Source: Octadecabacter sp. B2R22 (GTDB lineage Bacteria; Pseudomonadota; Alphaproteobacteria; Rhodobacterales; Rhodobacteraceae). Taken from it: a stretch of DNA of 64,000 bases. Of the stretch, positions 34,275 to 43,922 are shown piece by piece. Within the stretch, counting starts at the first letter, position 1, and the number at the start of each line of letters is the position of its first letter. Under the pieces are notes generated by a model that did not search any database, was not told where the DNA came from, and saw only the letters and a program-made list of their open reading frames with translations. A program made the translations under genes and the position numbers. Where the stretch lies: positions 1,209,511 to 1,273,510 of the forward strand of contig NZ_JAHKQJ010000007.1 in assembly GCF_018861045.1 (NCBI RefSeq). The letters run 5' to 3'.

Positions 34275-35441
34275 ATGGCGCGCGCCCCAAAAGACGACGA
34301 CGGTGAAAAGCCTCTGTCAGATCAAATCGAAGGCGCCCCCCACCCCAGCCAAACCGAACATTTGTTTGGCCAGTCCCATGCCGAAGCCGATTTTCTAGAC
34401 GCGTTCAATTCTGGCCGAATGCATTCGGGCTGGATGATCACGGGACCACGTGGCGTTGGCAAAGCCACGCTAGCATGGCGCATGGCGGCCTTTTTATTAA
34501 GCCAGCCTTTGGTTGCTGCGGACGACATGTTCGGCGCTCCGCCCCCGCCAGAAAGCTTGGACATCGACCCCGAGCATCCTGACATTCGCCACCTGCGAGC
34601 GGGTGCGCATCCACGCCTATTCGTGGTGCGCCGTGTTCTGAACGCCACCGAGACGGGATTTCAGGATCAGATCACCATGGCAGCACTGCGCGGCCATAAA
34701 GACGGCCCCAACAAGCTGATGGATTTTCTGCATCAAAGCGCCACGGACGGAGGGCGACGCGTCATCATTATCGATGCCGCCGATGACATGAACCCGTCAG
34801 TCGCCAACTCGATCCTGAAGGTTCTCGAAGAGCCGCCCAAGGACACCTATTTCTTGTTGGTCTCGCATCAGCCGTCGCGGCTTTTGCCGACGATCCGGTC
34901 ACGGTGTCGGCTGTTGCGCTGCGGCTTTCTAAATGCCGCAGATGTCGGGCATGCCTTGGAGCAAGCCGAGGTGCACACTGATGGCAGCGAAAGCCTTGCG
35001 GCGCTGTCTGGTGGGTCCGTCGGCGAAGCGATCCGCCTGACCAATCTGGACGGGCTGACAATCTATTCCGATCTGGTTGGCCTGATGGGCGGCTTGCCCC
35101 GCTTTGACCGCCCGCGTGCCTTGCGTCTTGCGGACAGTTGCACCGGCAAAGCGGGTGCCACGCGCTTCGCCTTGGTGCTTGATTTGATTGATACATTTCT
35201 GGCCCGCCTTGCCCGCGCCGGCCTTGAAGGGCCGCCCGCCGTGCAGGCCTCTCAGGGTGAAGCATTGCTGCTGTCGCGGCTGTCGCCGCACGATGTTGCC
35301 GCCCGCAAATGGGCCACCCTGCAACAAGAGGTCAGTGAAAGCACCCGTCACGGCAAGGCGGTCAATCTTGACCCTGCCGCGCTGATCCTTGATACGCTAT
35401 TTAAGATCGAAAAAGTCGCGCAGGGCGTGGCCACCCCCTGA
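34275..35441 (+). CDS. holB: DNA polymerase III delta-prime subunit
   Basis: 388 residues. The clamp-loader AAA+ fold shows HSGWMITGPRGVGKATLAWRMA (P-loop-like), RRVIIIDAADDMNPSVANSILKVLEEPP and LLVSHQPSRLLPTIRSRCR with the SRC motif that defines delta-prime. Position between tmk and tatD supports HolB over DnaX. It is a subunit of the sliding-clamp loader. Confidence 0.95.
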   Translation: MARAPKDDDGEKPLSDQIEGAPHPSQTEHLFGQSHAEADFLDAFNSGRMHSGWMITGPRGVGKATLAWRMAAFLLSQPLVAADDMFGAPPPPESLDIDPEHPDIRHLRAGAHPRLFVVRRVLNATETGFQDQITMAALRGHKDGPNKLMDFLHQSATDGGRRVIIIDAADDMNPSVANSILKVLEEPPKDTYFLLVSHQPSRLLPTIRSRCRLLRCGFLNAADVGHALEQAEVHTDGSESLAALSGGSVGEAIRLTNLDGLTIYSDLVGLMGGLPRFDRPRALRLADSCTGKAGATRFALVLDLIDTFLARLARAGLEGPPAVQASQGEALLLSRLSPHDVAARKWATLQQEVSESTRHGKAVNLDPAALILDTLFKIEKVAQGVATP

Positions 35442-35465
35442 TTTCCCAAAGCCCAAAGGCGCAGT

Positions 35466-36263
35466 ATGTCCACTCCGCAGATTGTCGATAGTCATTGCCA
35501 TCTGGATTTCCCAGATTTTGACGAGGAACGCGCAGATGTCATTGATCGCGCCGTGGCCGCTGGTGTGGCGCGGATGGTGACGATCTGCACGAAACTGCGC
35601 CTTGAACCGCAGGTCCGTGCGATTGCCGAAGCCTACGCACCCGTCTTTTACGCCGCAGGCACACACCCGATGAGCGCGGCTGATGAACCCTTGGCAACAG
35701 TCGATGAACTGGTGACCATGTCCCGGCATCCCAAATTTGTCGGCATCGGTGAAAGTGGCCTTGATTACCACTACACGTCTGAGAGCGCCGAAATCCAAAA
35801 ACAATCTCTGCGCATTCACATCCAAGCCGCCCAAGAAACTGGCCTGCCGCTGATCATTCACAACCGCGCCAGCGACGAGGACATGATCGATATCCTCAGC
35901 ACCGCCCACGCGCAAAAGCCTTATTCCTGCGTGATGCACTGCTTTTCCAGCAGCGCTGAACTGGCCCGCGTGGCGATTGACCTTGGGTTCTACCTTTCGA
36001 TGTCGGGCATCGCGGCCTTTCCCAAGTCCACCGAGTTGCGCGACATCTTCGCGGCAGCGCCAGTGGATCGTATCTTGGTTGAAACCGACAGCCCTTACCT
36101 TGCGCCCCCGCCCCATCGCGGCAAGCGCAACGAACCCGCCTACACGGCCCACACTGCTAAAATTGGAGCCGAAGCATTCGGGTTGAACTACGAAGACTTC
36201 GCAGCCCAAACCACCGCCAATTTCGACCGCCTGTTTTCAAAGGCCGCGGGTTGGTCCGCATGA
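35466..36263 (+). CDS. TatD family metal-dependent DNase/hydrolase
   Basis: 265 residues of a TIM barrel. Metal-binding motifs: DSHCHLDFPDF, GESGLDYHYT, HNRASDEDMI, MHCFSSS, and ETDSPYLAPPPHRGKRNEPAY. TatD-type proteins cleave DNA ends in a Mg-dependent manner. It follows holB after 24 nt and overlaps the next gene by 4 nt (ATGA). Confidence 0.95.
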   Translation: MSTPQIVDSHCHLDFPDFDEERADVIDRAVAAGVARMVTICTKLRLEPQVRAIAEAYAPVFYAAGTHPMSAADEPLATVDELVTMSRHPKFVGIGESGLDYHYTSESAEIQKQSLRIHIQAAQETGLPLIIHNRASDEDMIDILSTAHAQKPYSCVMHCFSSSAELARVAIDLGFYLSMSGIAAFPKSTELRDIFAAAPVDRILVETDSPYLAPPPHRGKRNEPAYTAHTAKIGAEAFGLNYEDFAAQTTANFDRLFSKAAGWSA

Positions 36264-37054
36264 CGATCACTCTACGCATCCTTGGCTGCGGGTCCTCTGG
36301 CGGCGTGCCGCGTCTTGGCGGGCACTGGGGCGCGTGTGACCCTGCCAACCCCAAGAATGTGCGCAAACGCTGTTCCCTGCTGGTGACACGCACCTCGCCC
36401 GACGGCGTGACCCGCGTCTTGATCGATACGTCGCCCGACCTTCGCCAACAGCTGCTCGACGCCGAGGTCGGAGAGCTGGACGCGGTCGTTTACACCCATG
36501 CCCATGCCGATCATGTGCACGGTATCGATGACGTTCGAATGATCGTCTTTAACATGCGTCAGAGGCTTCAAGTTTGGGCAGACGCGGACACGGGAAACCA
36601 GCTGCTTGCGCGGTTCGGGTATGCTTTTGTTCAACCCAAAGATTCCAACTATCCGCCAATTTGCGACCTCAACACCATTACGGGTGATGTCACCGTTGAC
36701 GGCGCCGGTGGGCCGATCACCCTGTCCCCAATCGAAGTGCAACACGGGAACATTGACGCGCTCGGATTTCGGATCGGAAATGCGATGTATTTGCCGGACG
36801 TCTCAGACATTCCTGATGCAGCCTGGCCCGCATTCGAAGGTTTAGATCTTTGGATTGTCGATGCCCTGCGCCGCGATCCCCACCCAACCCACGCACATCT
36901 TGCCAAGGCGCTTGAATGGATCGACCGCGTGCAGCCCAAACGCGCTGTGCTGACCAATATGCACATCGATCTGGACTACGAGACCGTGGCCGCAGAAACG
37001 CCAGAGCACATTCAGCCCGCTTACGATGGGTTGACGTTGACGCTGGACAGTTAA
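36260..37054 (+). CDS. Metallo-beta-lactamase-fold hydrolase, PhnP-like
   Basis: 264 residues from ATG 36260, which overlaps the tatD stop. The HxHxDH motif reads THAHADHVHGIDD, preceded by a GCGSSGGVPRLGG start (a phosphodiesterase-type N-terminus), and later ligands appear as QHGNIDALG, the DVSDIPD aspartate and NMHIDLDY. Relatives hydrolyse cyclic phosphates and phosphodiesters (PhnP, RNase Z-like). It often follows TatD in this order. No phosphonate genes lie nearby, so the substrate is open. Confidence 0.9.
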   Translation: MTITLRILGCGSSGGVPRLGGHWGACDPANPKNVRKRCSLLVTRTSPDGVTRVLIDTSPDLRQQLLDAEVGELDAVVYTHAHADHVHGIDDVRMIVFNMRQRLQVWADADTGNQLLARFGYAFVQPKDSNYPPICDLNTITGDVTVDGAGGPITLSPIEVQHGNIDALGFRIGNAMYLPDVSDIPDAAWPAFEGLDLWIVDALRRDPHPTHAHLAKALEWIDRVQPKRAVLTNMHIDLDYETVAAETPEHIQPAYDGLTLTLDS

Positions 37055-37057
37055 GCC

Positions 37058-37987
37058 ATGATTGACATCCTCGTCATCGTTCTGCCGGTCTTTATCGTAC
37101 TGGGGGCTGGGTACTTGGCGGTTTGGGGCAAAATGTTCACGGACGATGCCGTGGACGGGTTGATGCTTTTTGCGCAAAAATTCGCAATTCCCGTCCTGTT
37201 GTTTCGTGCCATTTCAACATTGGACATCGGTGAGAATTTTAACGCCCCCCTGTTGTTTAGTTTCTACGCCGGCGTTGTTGCGGCGTTCATCCTCGGGTTA
37301 CTTGGTGCCCGTTTTCTGTTTGGACGGTCATGGGAAGACTGTGTCGCCATCGCATTTTGCTGCTGTTTCTCAAATACTTTGTTGCTTGGCGTGCCGATCA
37401 CCGAACGCGCGTTCGGACCTGACTCCCTACTGGGAAACTATACGATTATCGCCGTGCACGCGCCGTTTGGGTACATGCTTGGCATCACGGCGATGGAACT
37501 GGCCCGCGCGCAGGGAACTGCGCTGCGCAAACTGCCTGCAAAGGTCGCAAAATCCATGTTCTCGAACGCAATGGTCGTCGGAATCGGGCTAGGGTTAGCG
37601 GTGAACCTCGGCAATATTCCATTGCCGTCCGTGTTGACCGACGCCGTAGAACTTATGGCCCGCGCCGCCCTTCCGGCCGCTTTGTTTGGTCTTGGCGGCG
37701 TGCTGTATCGCTACCGCCCCGAAGGGGATATGCGCACGATCCTATATGTTTGTGGTGTCTCTCTCATCATCCATCCGATGATCGTTTGGGGGATGGTGCA
37801 CTGGTTTGACCTGTCCACGGCGACACTACGCTCGGCGGTGGTCACGGCTGCGGTCGCGCCAGGAACCAACGCCTATGTCTTTGCAAACATGTATGGAACG
37901 GCAAAACGGGTGGCTGCATCCTCCGTGCTGCTTGGCACGGTCTTGTCAGTCATAACCACATCTATCTGGATTAGTTTTCTACCCTAG
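37058..37987 (+). CDS. AEC family (auxin-efflux-carrier-type) transporter
   Basis: 309 residues with about ten hydrophobic segments in two repeated halves. Characteristic are the first helix IVLPVFIVLGAGYLAVW, the CCFSNTLLLGVPI motif with the conserved Asn-Pro-like break, and the C-terminal VAPGTNAYVFANMYG. Members export or import small organic anions. It begins 3 nt after the MBL gene and ends the row of plus-strand genes, with a terminator 10 nt after its stop. Confidence 0.92.
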   Translation: MIDILVIVLPVFIVLGAGYLAVWGKMFTDDAVDGLMLFAQKFAIPVLLFRAISTLDIGENFNAPLLFSFYAGVVAAFILGLLGARFLFGRSWEDCVAIAFCCCFSNTLLLGVPITERAFGPDSLLGNYTIIAVHAPFGYMLGITAMELARAQGTALRKLPAKVAKSMFSNAMVVGIGLGLAVNLGNIPLPSVLTDAVELMARAALPAALFGLGGVLYRYRPEGDMRTILYVCGVSLIIHPMIVWGMVHWFDLSTATLRSAVVTAAVAPGTNAYVFANMYGTAKRVAASSVLLGTVLSVITTSIWISFLP

Positions 37988-37996
37988 ATACGGGCG

Positions 37997-38025
37997 AAAC
38001 TGGGGGAATATTCGTCCCCCAGTTT
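37997..38025. terminator. Bidirectional terminator
   Basis: AAACTGGGGG - N9 - CCCCCAGTTT, a perfect 10-bp stem between the convergent AEC transporter and mannitol dehydrogenase genes. GAATTCTT follows on the plus strand; the minus strand has a shorter T stretch. Confidence 0.8.
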
Positions 38026-38041
38026 GAATTCTTAATCCGAT

Positions 38042-39505
38042 CTAGCCCTTAAGGTAGGTTTCGATCGCGGCTTGCGTCCCGTCGCGCCAGACGACGGAAA
38101 GCCAGCGGGAAAAACTCTCTGCAAAAACAGGGTTCTGCGCGAGCGTCCCGTAATATTGCTCTTGCTCGATCCACTTAGCGGGATCGGTTTTCGCAAGGGT
38201 GGCGTGCTCGACCAAGGTATCCCAGAACGGGTCGTTGGCTTTTATCTCGGAGCCGTCTTCACGGGTCCCAGCGCACATGCGCGCCCAAAGTGCTTCGATC
38301 AGGGCAAGGCCCTCAATCGGTGCATTTACCGCCAAGGCATCCCGAATGATGGGATGCAAGAACCCCGCATGGCGTGATGATCCATCAAAAGCCACGCGGC
38401 GGGTCGTGTCGTAGATTTCTGGATTGGAAAAACGCTCAGTGACCAGATCGACGTATTCCAAAGGCGTCAGCCCCGGAACGGACTGAACGTGCGGCACGAT
38501 CTCTGTTGTTTCGATCTTGCGGAACAAATCGCGGATCAATGGGTGCGCCATGGTGCCTGCAATTGTTTCGACAGACAGCAATTCGCCCGGTGTCGCGATG
38601 ATCTGGTGGCCTGCATTTAGCAAGCGTAGCTTCATATCCTCAAAGCCGTGCACGTCATCCGTAAATGTCGCACCGACCTTGTCGTAATCTGGGCGCCCTG
38701 CGCAGAACTTGTCTTCGATCACCCACTGGCGAAACGGTTCATGCGTAACCGGAACAGCATCTGCAATCCCGAAAGACGCAGCCAGTTCAAGCTCCTTTGG
38801 GCCAGTCGCCGGTACAATGCAGTCGACCATTGAATTCGGGAACGTGGCGTTTTCATCAATCCAAGCTGCAAGGTCTGGATCAGACAAGGTCGCCAGCGCT
38901 ATGATCGTCTGGTGAAGAATGTCGCCGTTGCCCTGAAGGTTGTCGCAGCTCTGGCAGGTAAACGGGCCAAAGCCATTGGCACGTCTCAGTTTCAGCGCAG
39001 CAATCATAGCGCCGAATGCAGTTTTAGGCGTGTCAGGGTTTGCCGCATCGTGAACGACGTCAGCGTGACCTGTGTCCAAACCACCCTCAACAGATTGATA
39101 ATATCCACCTTCGGTCACTGTCAGTGAAACAATCCGAACAGCTTCTGTGGCCATCTGAGCAATGAGGGACGCATTGTCGGCCTCAACTTCGACGAAATCA
39201 ATCATCGAGCCGATGACCTCGGCTGATTTACCAGACGGGTCAAGCTCGATCAGGGTTGTCAGACAGTCCTGATCCAAAAGCTTTTGACGCTGATTAGCGT
39301 CTGCGGGGCGCACCCCTGCCCCCGCAATCGCCCAATCATGGGCAAGGCCCTGATCCATCAATCGGTGAAGATACCATGCCTGATGGGCACGGTGGAAATT
39401 GCCCAGACCGATATGAACGATCCCGACAGATAAAGCAGTCCGATCATAGCTCGGCACGCGTACGCTTTGTGGCAGTTCGCCTAGATTTTTCACGTTGGTC
39501 CCCAT
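38042..39505 (-). CDS. mtlK: Mannitol/polyol 2-dehydrogenase
   Basis: 487 residues from ATG 39505, where GGTGA stands 8 nt upstream; an in-frame GTG four codons earlier is unsupported. The long-chain polyol dehydrogenase pattern is clear: IVHIGLGNFHRAHQAWYLHRL (NAD-binding), SLTVTEGGYY, QSCDNLQGNGDI, FPNSMVDCIVPATG, and KLRLLNAGHQII with the catalytic Lys. It oxidises mannitol, or arabitol/sorbitol, to the ketose. It is the last gene of the polyol operon, 28 nt after the ATPase gene. Confidence 0.93.
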   Translation of the reverse strand: MGTNVKNLGELPQSVRVPSYDRTALSVGIVHIGLGNFHRAHQAWYLHRLMDQGLAHDWAIAGAGVRPADANQRQKLLDQDCLTTLIELDPSGKSAEVIGSMIDFVEVEADNASLIAQMATEAVRIVSLTVTEGGYYQSVEGGLDTGHADVVHDAANPDTPKTAFGAMIAALKLRRANGFGPFTCQSCDNLQGNGDILHQTIIALATLSDPDLAAWIDENATFPNSMVDCIVPATGPKELELAASFGIADAVPVTHEPFRQWVIEDKFCAGRPDYDKVGATFTDDVHGFEDMKLRLLNAGHQIIATPGELLSVETIAGTMAHPLIRDLFRKIETTEIVPHVQSVPGLTPLEYVDLVTERFSNPEIYDTTRRVAFDGSSRHAGFLHPIIRDALAVNAPIEGLALIEALWARMCAGTREDGSEIKANDPFWDTLVEHATLAKTDPAKWIEQEQYYGTLAQNPVFAESFSRWLSVVWRDGTQAAIETYLKG

Positions 39506-39533
39506 GGTATTATTCACCGATCAACAGTTTCGA

Positions 39534-40550
39534 TTACGCGATGCGCAACCCTTGCGCATCGAACCTGTGCAGCTGGTCCATGTCAGGTGTCAGGTAAACG
39601 GTGTCTCCGTGAGACACTGCGATGTCGCCCGAGATACGCACGGTGAACAAATCACCTTCGCCCGTATCCAAACCCGTATTGTGAACGTGAATGAAGGTAT
39701 CCGACCCAAGGTGCTCTGCTACGCCGACGGTGCCTTTCCACGTGCCTTCGGTCTTTGAAACCGAAACGTGTTCTGGGCGAATGCCGATGGTTGTCGCATC
39801 GTGCTTGGCCGCCTCTTCGCCCTCAATCAGGTTCATTTTCGGAGACCCGATGAAACCCGCAACGAATTTGTTGCGTGGTGTGTGGTACAGCTCAAGTGGG
39901 GAACCGACCTGTTCGATCACGCCCGCCTGCAACACAACGATCTTGTCGGCCATTGTCATCGCTTCGACTTGGTCGTGCGTCACGTAGATCATGGTTGTCT
40001 TCAGCTTGGTATGAAGCTCCATGATTTCCAAACGCATGCCGACACGCAGTGCCGCATCAAGGTTGGACAGCGGTTCGTCAAACAAGAACGCGGATGGTTC
40101 ACGAACAATCGCACGACCAATGGCCACACGTTGGCGCTGACCACCGGACAATTGGCCCGGCTTACGGTCAAGATAGTCCGCCAAGTTCAACGACTTTGCA
40201 GCCGCTTCAATCTTTGCGTCTTGTACGTCTTGCGGGATTTTCGCCATCCGCATCGGGAACGCGATGTTCTTGCGAACCGTCATGTGCGGGTACAAAGCGT
40301 AAGACTGGAACACCATCGACAACCCGCGCTTGGCTGGCGACACTTCGGTGACGTCTTTGTCGTCGATGTTAACTTTACCTGCTGTTAGGTCTTCCAGACC
40401 TGCGATCATCCGCAACAGCGTGGACTTACCGCAACCCGATGGGCCGACAAATACCACGAACTCGCCGTCGTTGATTTCAAGATCCAGCGGCGGAATGACT
40501 TCCACGTCGCCAAATTTCTTCTGAACTTTATCAAGTACGATGCTTCCCAT
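39534..40550 (-). CDS. Polyol ABC transporter ATP-binding protein (SmoK/UgpC type)
   Basis: 338 residues from ATG 40550, placed by AAGGAG 7 nt upstream; 22 codons of upstream frame are excluded. Walker [11 protein letters not shown]-loop [13 protein letters not shown], signature [14 protein letters not shown], Walker [13 protein letters not shown] and H-loop [12 protein letters not shown] are intact, with a MalK-like TOBE tail. It drives polyol uptake for the dehydrogenase. GGAG overlaps closely with the preceding permease end (11-nt gap). Confidence 0.95.
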   Translation of the reverse strand: MGSIVLDKVQKKFGDVEVIPPLDLEINDGEFVVFVGPSGCGKSTLLRMIAGLEDLTAGKVNIDDKDVTEVSPAKRGLSMVFQSYALYPHMTVRKNIAFPMRMAKIPQDVQDAKIEAAAKSLNLADYLDRKPGQLSGGQRQRVAIGRAIVREPSAFLFDEPLSNLDAALRVGMRLEIMELHTKLKTTMIYVTHDQVEAMTMADKIVVLQAGVIEQVGSPLELYHTPRNKFVAGFIGSPKMNLIEGEEAAKHDATTIGIRPEHVSVSKTEGTWKGTVGVAEHLGSDTFIHVHNTGLDTGEGDLFTVRISGDIAVSHGDTVYLTPDMDQLHRFDAQGLRIA

Positions 40551-40561
40551 GAGATCGCTCC

Positions 40562-41398
40562 TTATTTCACTGCGCCAAAGGTCAAACCTGAGACCAATTG
40601 TTTCTGACAGAACCAACCCAAGACGATGATTGGTCCGACTGCTGCTGTAGAGACCGCCGACAAGCGCCCGAAGAACAAGCCCTCTGGGGCGCGGTTGCCC
40701 TCGATAAGCTTGGACAGGGTTGCTGCGTCAATCGTCGTGAGACGCACTGTCCAGTAGGCCTCGTTCCAGCAGAAAATAAACGTCAAGAGTGCGGTGGAAA
40801 CGATGCCACCCCACGCTAGTGGGATAAGGATCTCTTTGACCTCGCCCCATGTGGTTAGGCCGTCCATCTTGCCCGCTTCGATGATGTCTTTCGGGATGTC
40901 CTTAAAATAGGTGAACAACATCCAGACCACGATCGGCAGGTTGATCAGGCACAGCACGAAGATGACAAGGAAGTGTGTGTCAAAGACGTTAAACACGTTC
41001 TTTGTCAGGAATGTCATCGGGTACAAAACAGCCGCCGCAGGCAGCATTTTTGTGGACAACATCCACATCAATATGTCCTTCGTGCCACGGCTGGGGTTGA
41101 ACGCCATAGCGTAGGCACAAGGCACACCGACGATCAGCGCGAACAACGTCGCAAAAACCGAAGTGATCACCGAGTTGGTCGCGAAGCGCCAGTAGTCGTA
41201 GTTGTCCGACATGTTGGCGTAGTTTTCCAACGTCGGAGTAAAGAAGAACACATGCTCTGCTTTAACAGCGTCAGCGTCTGTCTTGAAGCTGGTCAGGATC
41301 ATGTAAAAGATCGGAAAGAAGAAAATCAGTGCGACGACCCAAGCGAGGGTTGGCCAAGCGATTTTCGAGAACCGTGAAGTTTTAGCAACGATTGCCAT
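40562..41398 (-). CDS. Polyol ABC transporter permease (SmoG type)
   Basis: 278 residues and about six membrane helices. The EAA loop [27 protein letters not shown] contacts the ATPase. N-terminal [33 protein letters not shown] and [14 protein letters not shown] are typical of the CUT1 MalG-like subunit. Overlapping operon order with the other permease (11-nt gap). Confidence 0.94.
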   Translation of the reverse strand: MAIVAKTSRFSKIAWPTLAWVVALIFFFPIFYMILTSFKTDADAVKAEHVFFFTPTLENYANMSDNYDYWRFATNSVITSVFATLFALIVGVPCAYAMAFNPSRGTKDILMWMLSTKMLPAAAVLYPMTFLTKNVFNVFDTHFLVIFVLCLINLPIVVWMLFTYFKDIPKDIIEAGKMDGLTTWGEVKEILIPLAWGGIVSTALLTFIFCWNEAYWTVRLTTIDAATLSKLIEGNRAPEGLFFGRLSAVSTAAVGPIIVLGWFCQKQLVSGLTFGAVK

Positions 41399-41409
41399 TG
41401 TGTGTCCCC

Positions 41410-42348
41410 TTATTCCATCAATGTCTTACCAACAGCGCGCAGCAAGAAGATGGCGACGATGTTGGCGAGAATGACTGCGAAAATGCCCGTGGCGCTTGCA
41501 GCACCAATGTTGTTGTTGGTGAATTCACCAATCAGATAAGGCAGGTTTTTGTTGCCGTTACCGCGGCTGACAATTTCGATCTCTGCATAAAGCGAGAGGT
41601 GGAAAATCGCCTGGATCATCACAACGATCGCCATTGGGCGGCCAAGGTGCGGCAAGGTCAGGAACCGGAACTGCGACCAGCGGCTTGCGCCATCCAGCAC
41701 AGCGGCTTCTTTTTGTTGCTGATCTTCCGATTGCAACGACGTCATAAAGATAAGGACCGCAAAAGGCGTCCACTGCCATGTGACCATCATGATAACTGCA
41801 ATCGCAGAGGTTTGCGTGGCACGGAACGAGATCGGCTCCAAAACAGGCCAGAGGTTAAAGAACCACCCAACAAGCGGCGCATCTTGCATTCCGGCCGCCA
41901 TGTCATTGATCGCGCTAATGGCGATCCCCTGAAGGCCAAGCACCGGATCAAGCAACATGTTGATCCACAACACCGCGTTCACGGCAGGCATCACAAAGAA
42001 CGGCGAGATCAGCAAAACACGAACAACACCGCGGCCCGGGAAGGACCGGTTGATCAACACGGCGATCATTACACCAAGCACGACCGTCAGCGTCAGGATG
42101 CTGCCAACGATGAACAGACTGTTCTTAATCGCCAGAATAAAATCTTTGGAGTTCATCACGAACTCGTAGTTTCCGAAACCGCGCCAGTTGGACCAGGACG
42201 GCGTTGTCCATTCAGGACGAACCGTGCTGTTCAGAACGTAGCGGATAAATGAATAAAAGAGCGTCATCGCGAGCGGGACGATCATCCAGAACAGCAACAG
42301 CAACACGGCTGGTGTCTGAAGAAGACGAGGGATTGTTCTATTGGCCAT
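41410..42348 (-). CDS. Polyol ABC transporter permease (SmoF type)
   Basis: 312 residues from ATG 42348; 12 further in-frame codons upstream have no family similarity. About six membrane helices with a MalF-like arrangement: TPAVLLLLFWMIVPLAMTLFYSF first, and an EAA loop QQKEAAVLDGASRWSQFRFLTLPHLG. The NDMAAGMQDAPLVGWFFN periplasmic piece is also seen in sorbitol/mannitol SmoF proteins. A hairpin and 173 nt separate it from the binding protein gene. Confidence 0.93.
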   Translation of the reverse strand: MANRTIPRLLQTPAVLLLLFWMIVPLAMTLFYSFIRYVLNSTVRPEWTTPSWSNWRGFGNYEFVMNSKDFILAIKNSLFIVGSILTLTVVLGVMIAVLINRSFPGRGVVRVLLISPFFVMPAVNAVLWINMLLDPVLGLQGIAISAINDMAAGMQDAPLVGWFFNLWPVLEPISFRATQTSAIAVIMMVTWQWTPFAVLIFMTSLQSEDQQQKEAAVLDGASRWSQFRFLTLPHLGRPMAIVVMIQAIFHLSLYAEIEIVSRGNGNKNLPYLIGEFTNNNIGAASATGIFAVILANIVAIFLLRAVGKTLME

Positions 42349-42473
42349 AACGAGGTCTCTCAGCTTGGTGAAAGTGCGTAGCAATAAATTTCGGGTTTCT
42401 CACGCCAACGGCAGGCCGGTCAAATTGACAACGGACACAGATACTATTGGCGAGTGAAACGGAGGGTAGAGTA

Positions 42474-42502
42474 AGAAGACCCGGCGCAAGGCCGGGTCTT
42501 CT
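42474..42502 (-). terminator. Hairpin after the polyol binding-protein gene
   Basis: AGAAGACCCGGC - GCAAG - GCCGGGTCTTCT is a perfect 12-bp stem, 18 nt after the binding-protein stop. As at 10659 it lacks a strong T-run, so partial termination or mRNA protection is the likely effect. Confidence 0.7.
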
Positions 42503-42520
42503 CGAAGGTCAAACTACGTA

Positions 42521-43816
42521 TTAGTAGTAGCCAGCTTCACGCAGGATCGCATCAGCTGCTTCCTGAGATGCTGCAAGTGCTTCTTCGACAGACTTGGCGC
42601 CGGACAATGCCGCTGCCATTTCCTGACCGAATGCAGTACCGATCTCTGGGAACTCAGGGATCGCTACGAACTGAACACCAACGTAAGGCTTGATGTCTGT
42701 TGCTTCTGGAGCAGCAGAGTTGATCGCAGCAAGTTCAGCTTCTGCAAAACCAGCAGCTGCCTGGAACTCAGGGATTGCATATGTAGATGCACGCTGACCA
42801 GTTGGAACAGAACCCCAACCGAAGTCTGGGTGGTTGCCTACAGCCTGAACGTACTCTTTGGATGTTGCCCACTGGATGAAGTCATGAGCAGCTTCGGAGT
42901 TTGGCGAACCTGTTGGAACAGCCATTGCCCAAGCCCACAGCCAGTTCGCACCAACTGGGTTACCAGCGTTTGGCGACTGAGCGTAACGCACGTTTTCGTT
43001 CTCAAGGAAGGATGCAGCGATCGTCGCATCAATCCACAGGCCACACTTGCCTTCGTTGTACAAAGCCAAGATCTCGTTGAAGGAGTTACCTTCAGAACCT
43101 GGAGGGCCGTAGTTCTGCAGCAGGTCTACGTACATAGTAACCGCAGCATTAAACTCTGGTGTGTCGAATGCCGGAGTCATGTCAGCGTTCAGATACGCAG
43201 CGCCAAAGGAGTTCGCGATTGTGCCGATGAATGCGCCGTTGTCACCCCAACCTGGTTTACCGCGCAAACATGCACCGTAAACGCCGTTGTCTGGGTCGTG
43301 CATCGCAGCAGCGGCTGCGACAACGTTTTCCCAGCTGTCGTTGTCAGCGATTGTTACGCCAGCAGCGTCAGCAAGATCACCACGGTACATAACCATGGAA
43401 GATTCGCCGTAGAATGGTGCAGCGTAAAGCTGACCGTCAGCGGACAGACCAGCTGCCATTGCAGGCAGAATGTCGTCAACGTCGTAAGAGTCGTCGAAGT
43501 TCAGTGGTTCGATCCAGCCTGCAGCGCCCCAGATTGGTGCTTCCTGCATGCCGATGTTGATGATGTCGTACTGGCCGCCACCGGTTGCTGTGTCAGAAGT
43601 AACCTGCTCGCGCAGAACGCCTTCTTCCAGAGATACCCAGTTCAGAACGACGCCTGTTTCTTCTGTGTATGCTTCTGCAACTGTTTGCATGTTGATCATG
43701 TGACCGTTGTTCACGATCGCAATTGTCAATTCTGTTGCATGGCCGTCAGCAGCCGCAGCGCCAGCTGTGAGGCTGAAACCAATCGCAGTGGTTAGCAGTG
43801 TTTTCTTAATAGACAT
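42521..43816 (-). CDS. Polyol ABC transporter substrate-binding protein (SmoE type)
   Basis: 431 residues from ATG 43816, placed by GGGAGG 7 nt upstream; 40 upstream codons are excluded. Signal peptide MSIKKTLLTTAIGFSLTAGAAA with mature start DGHATELTIAIVNNG. Family 1 binding-protein features include VLNWVSLEEGVLREQVTSD, YDIINIGMQEAPIWGAAGWIEPL and GYGAC-like GVYGACLRGKPGWGDNG, the sugar-alcohol-type hinge. It is the most codon-optimised gene of the operon by eye, fitting high expression. Confidence 0.95.
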   Translation of the reverse strand: MSIKKTLLTTAIGFSLTAGAAAADGHATELTIAIVNNGHMINMQTVAEAYTEETGVVLNWVSLEEGVLREQVTSDTATGGGQYDIINIGMQEAPIWGAAGWIEPLNFDDSYDVDDILPAMAAGLSADGQLYAAPFYGESSMVMYRGDLADAAGVTIADNDSWENVVAAAAAMHDPDNGVYGACLRGKPGWGDNGAFIGTIANSFGAAYLNADMTPAFDTPEFNAAVTMYVDLLQNYGPPGSEGNSFNEILALYNEGKCGLWIDATIAASFLENENVRYAQSPNAGNPVGANWLWAWAMAVPTGSPNSEAAHDFIQWATSKEYVQAVGNHPDFGWGSVPTGQRASTYAIPEFQAAAGFAEAELAAINSAAPEATDIKPYVGVQFVAIPEFPEIGTAFGQEMAAALSGAKSVEEALAASQEAADAILREAGYY

Positions 43817-43831
43817 GAATGTCCTCCCTTT

Positions 43832-43845
43832 TTTACGTATGTAAA
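43832..43845. promoter_or_regulatory. Probable LacI-type operator before the polyol operon
   Basis: TTTAC-GTAT-GTAAA, a 14-bp inverted repeat 16-29 nt before the binding-protein ATG. A near copy lies before the regulator gene. This fits a palindromic LacI-family operator. Confidence 0.5.
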
Positions 43846-43922
43846 TATTGGCGTCGAGACCCGCGCCTGTCAAGAAAGTTTTTAAACTGCCTATTTTCTG
43901 CGCCGCAGCAAAAGTTTCAAAG

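Noticed and set aside
42830-43795. Plus-strand open frame opposite the polyol binding-protein gene
   Set aside because: Antisense of a well-supported gene with signal peptide and operon context.
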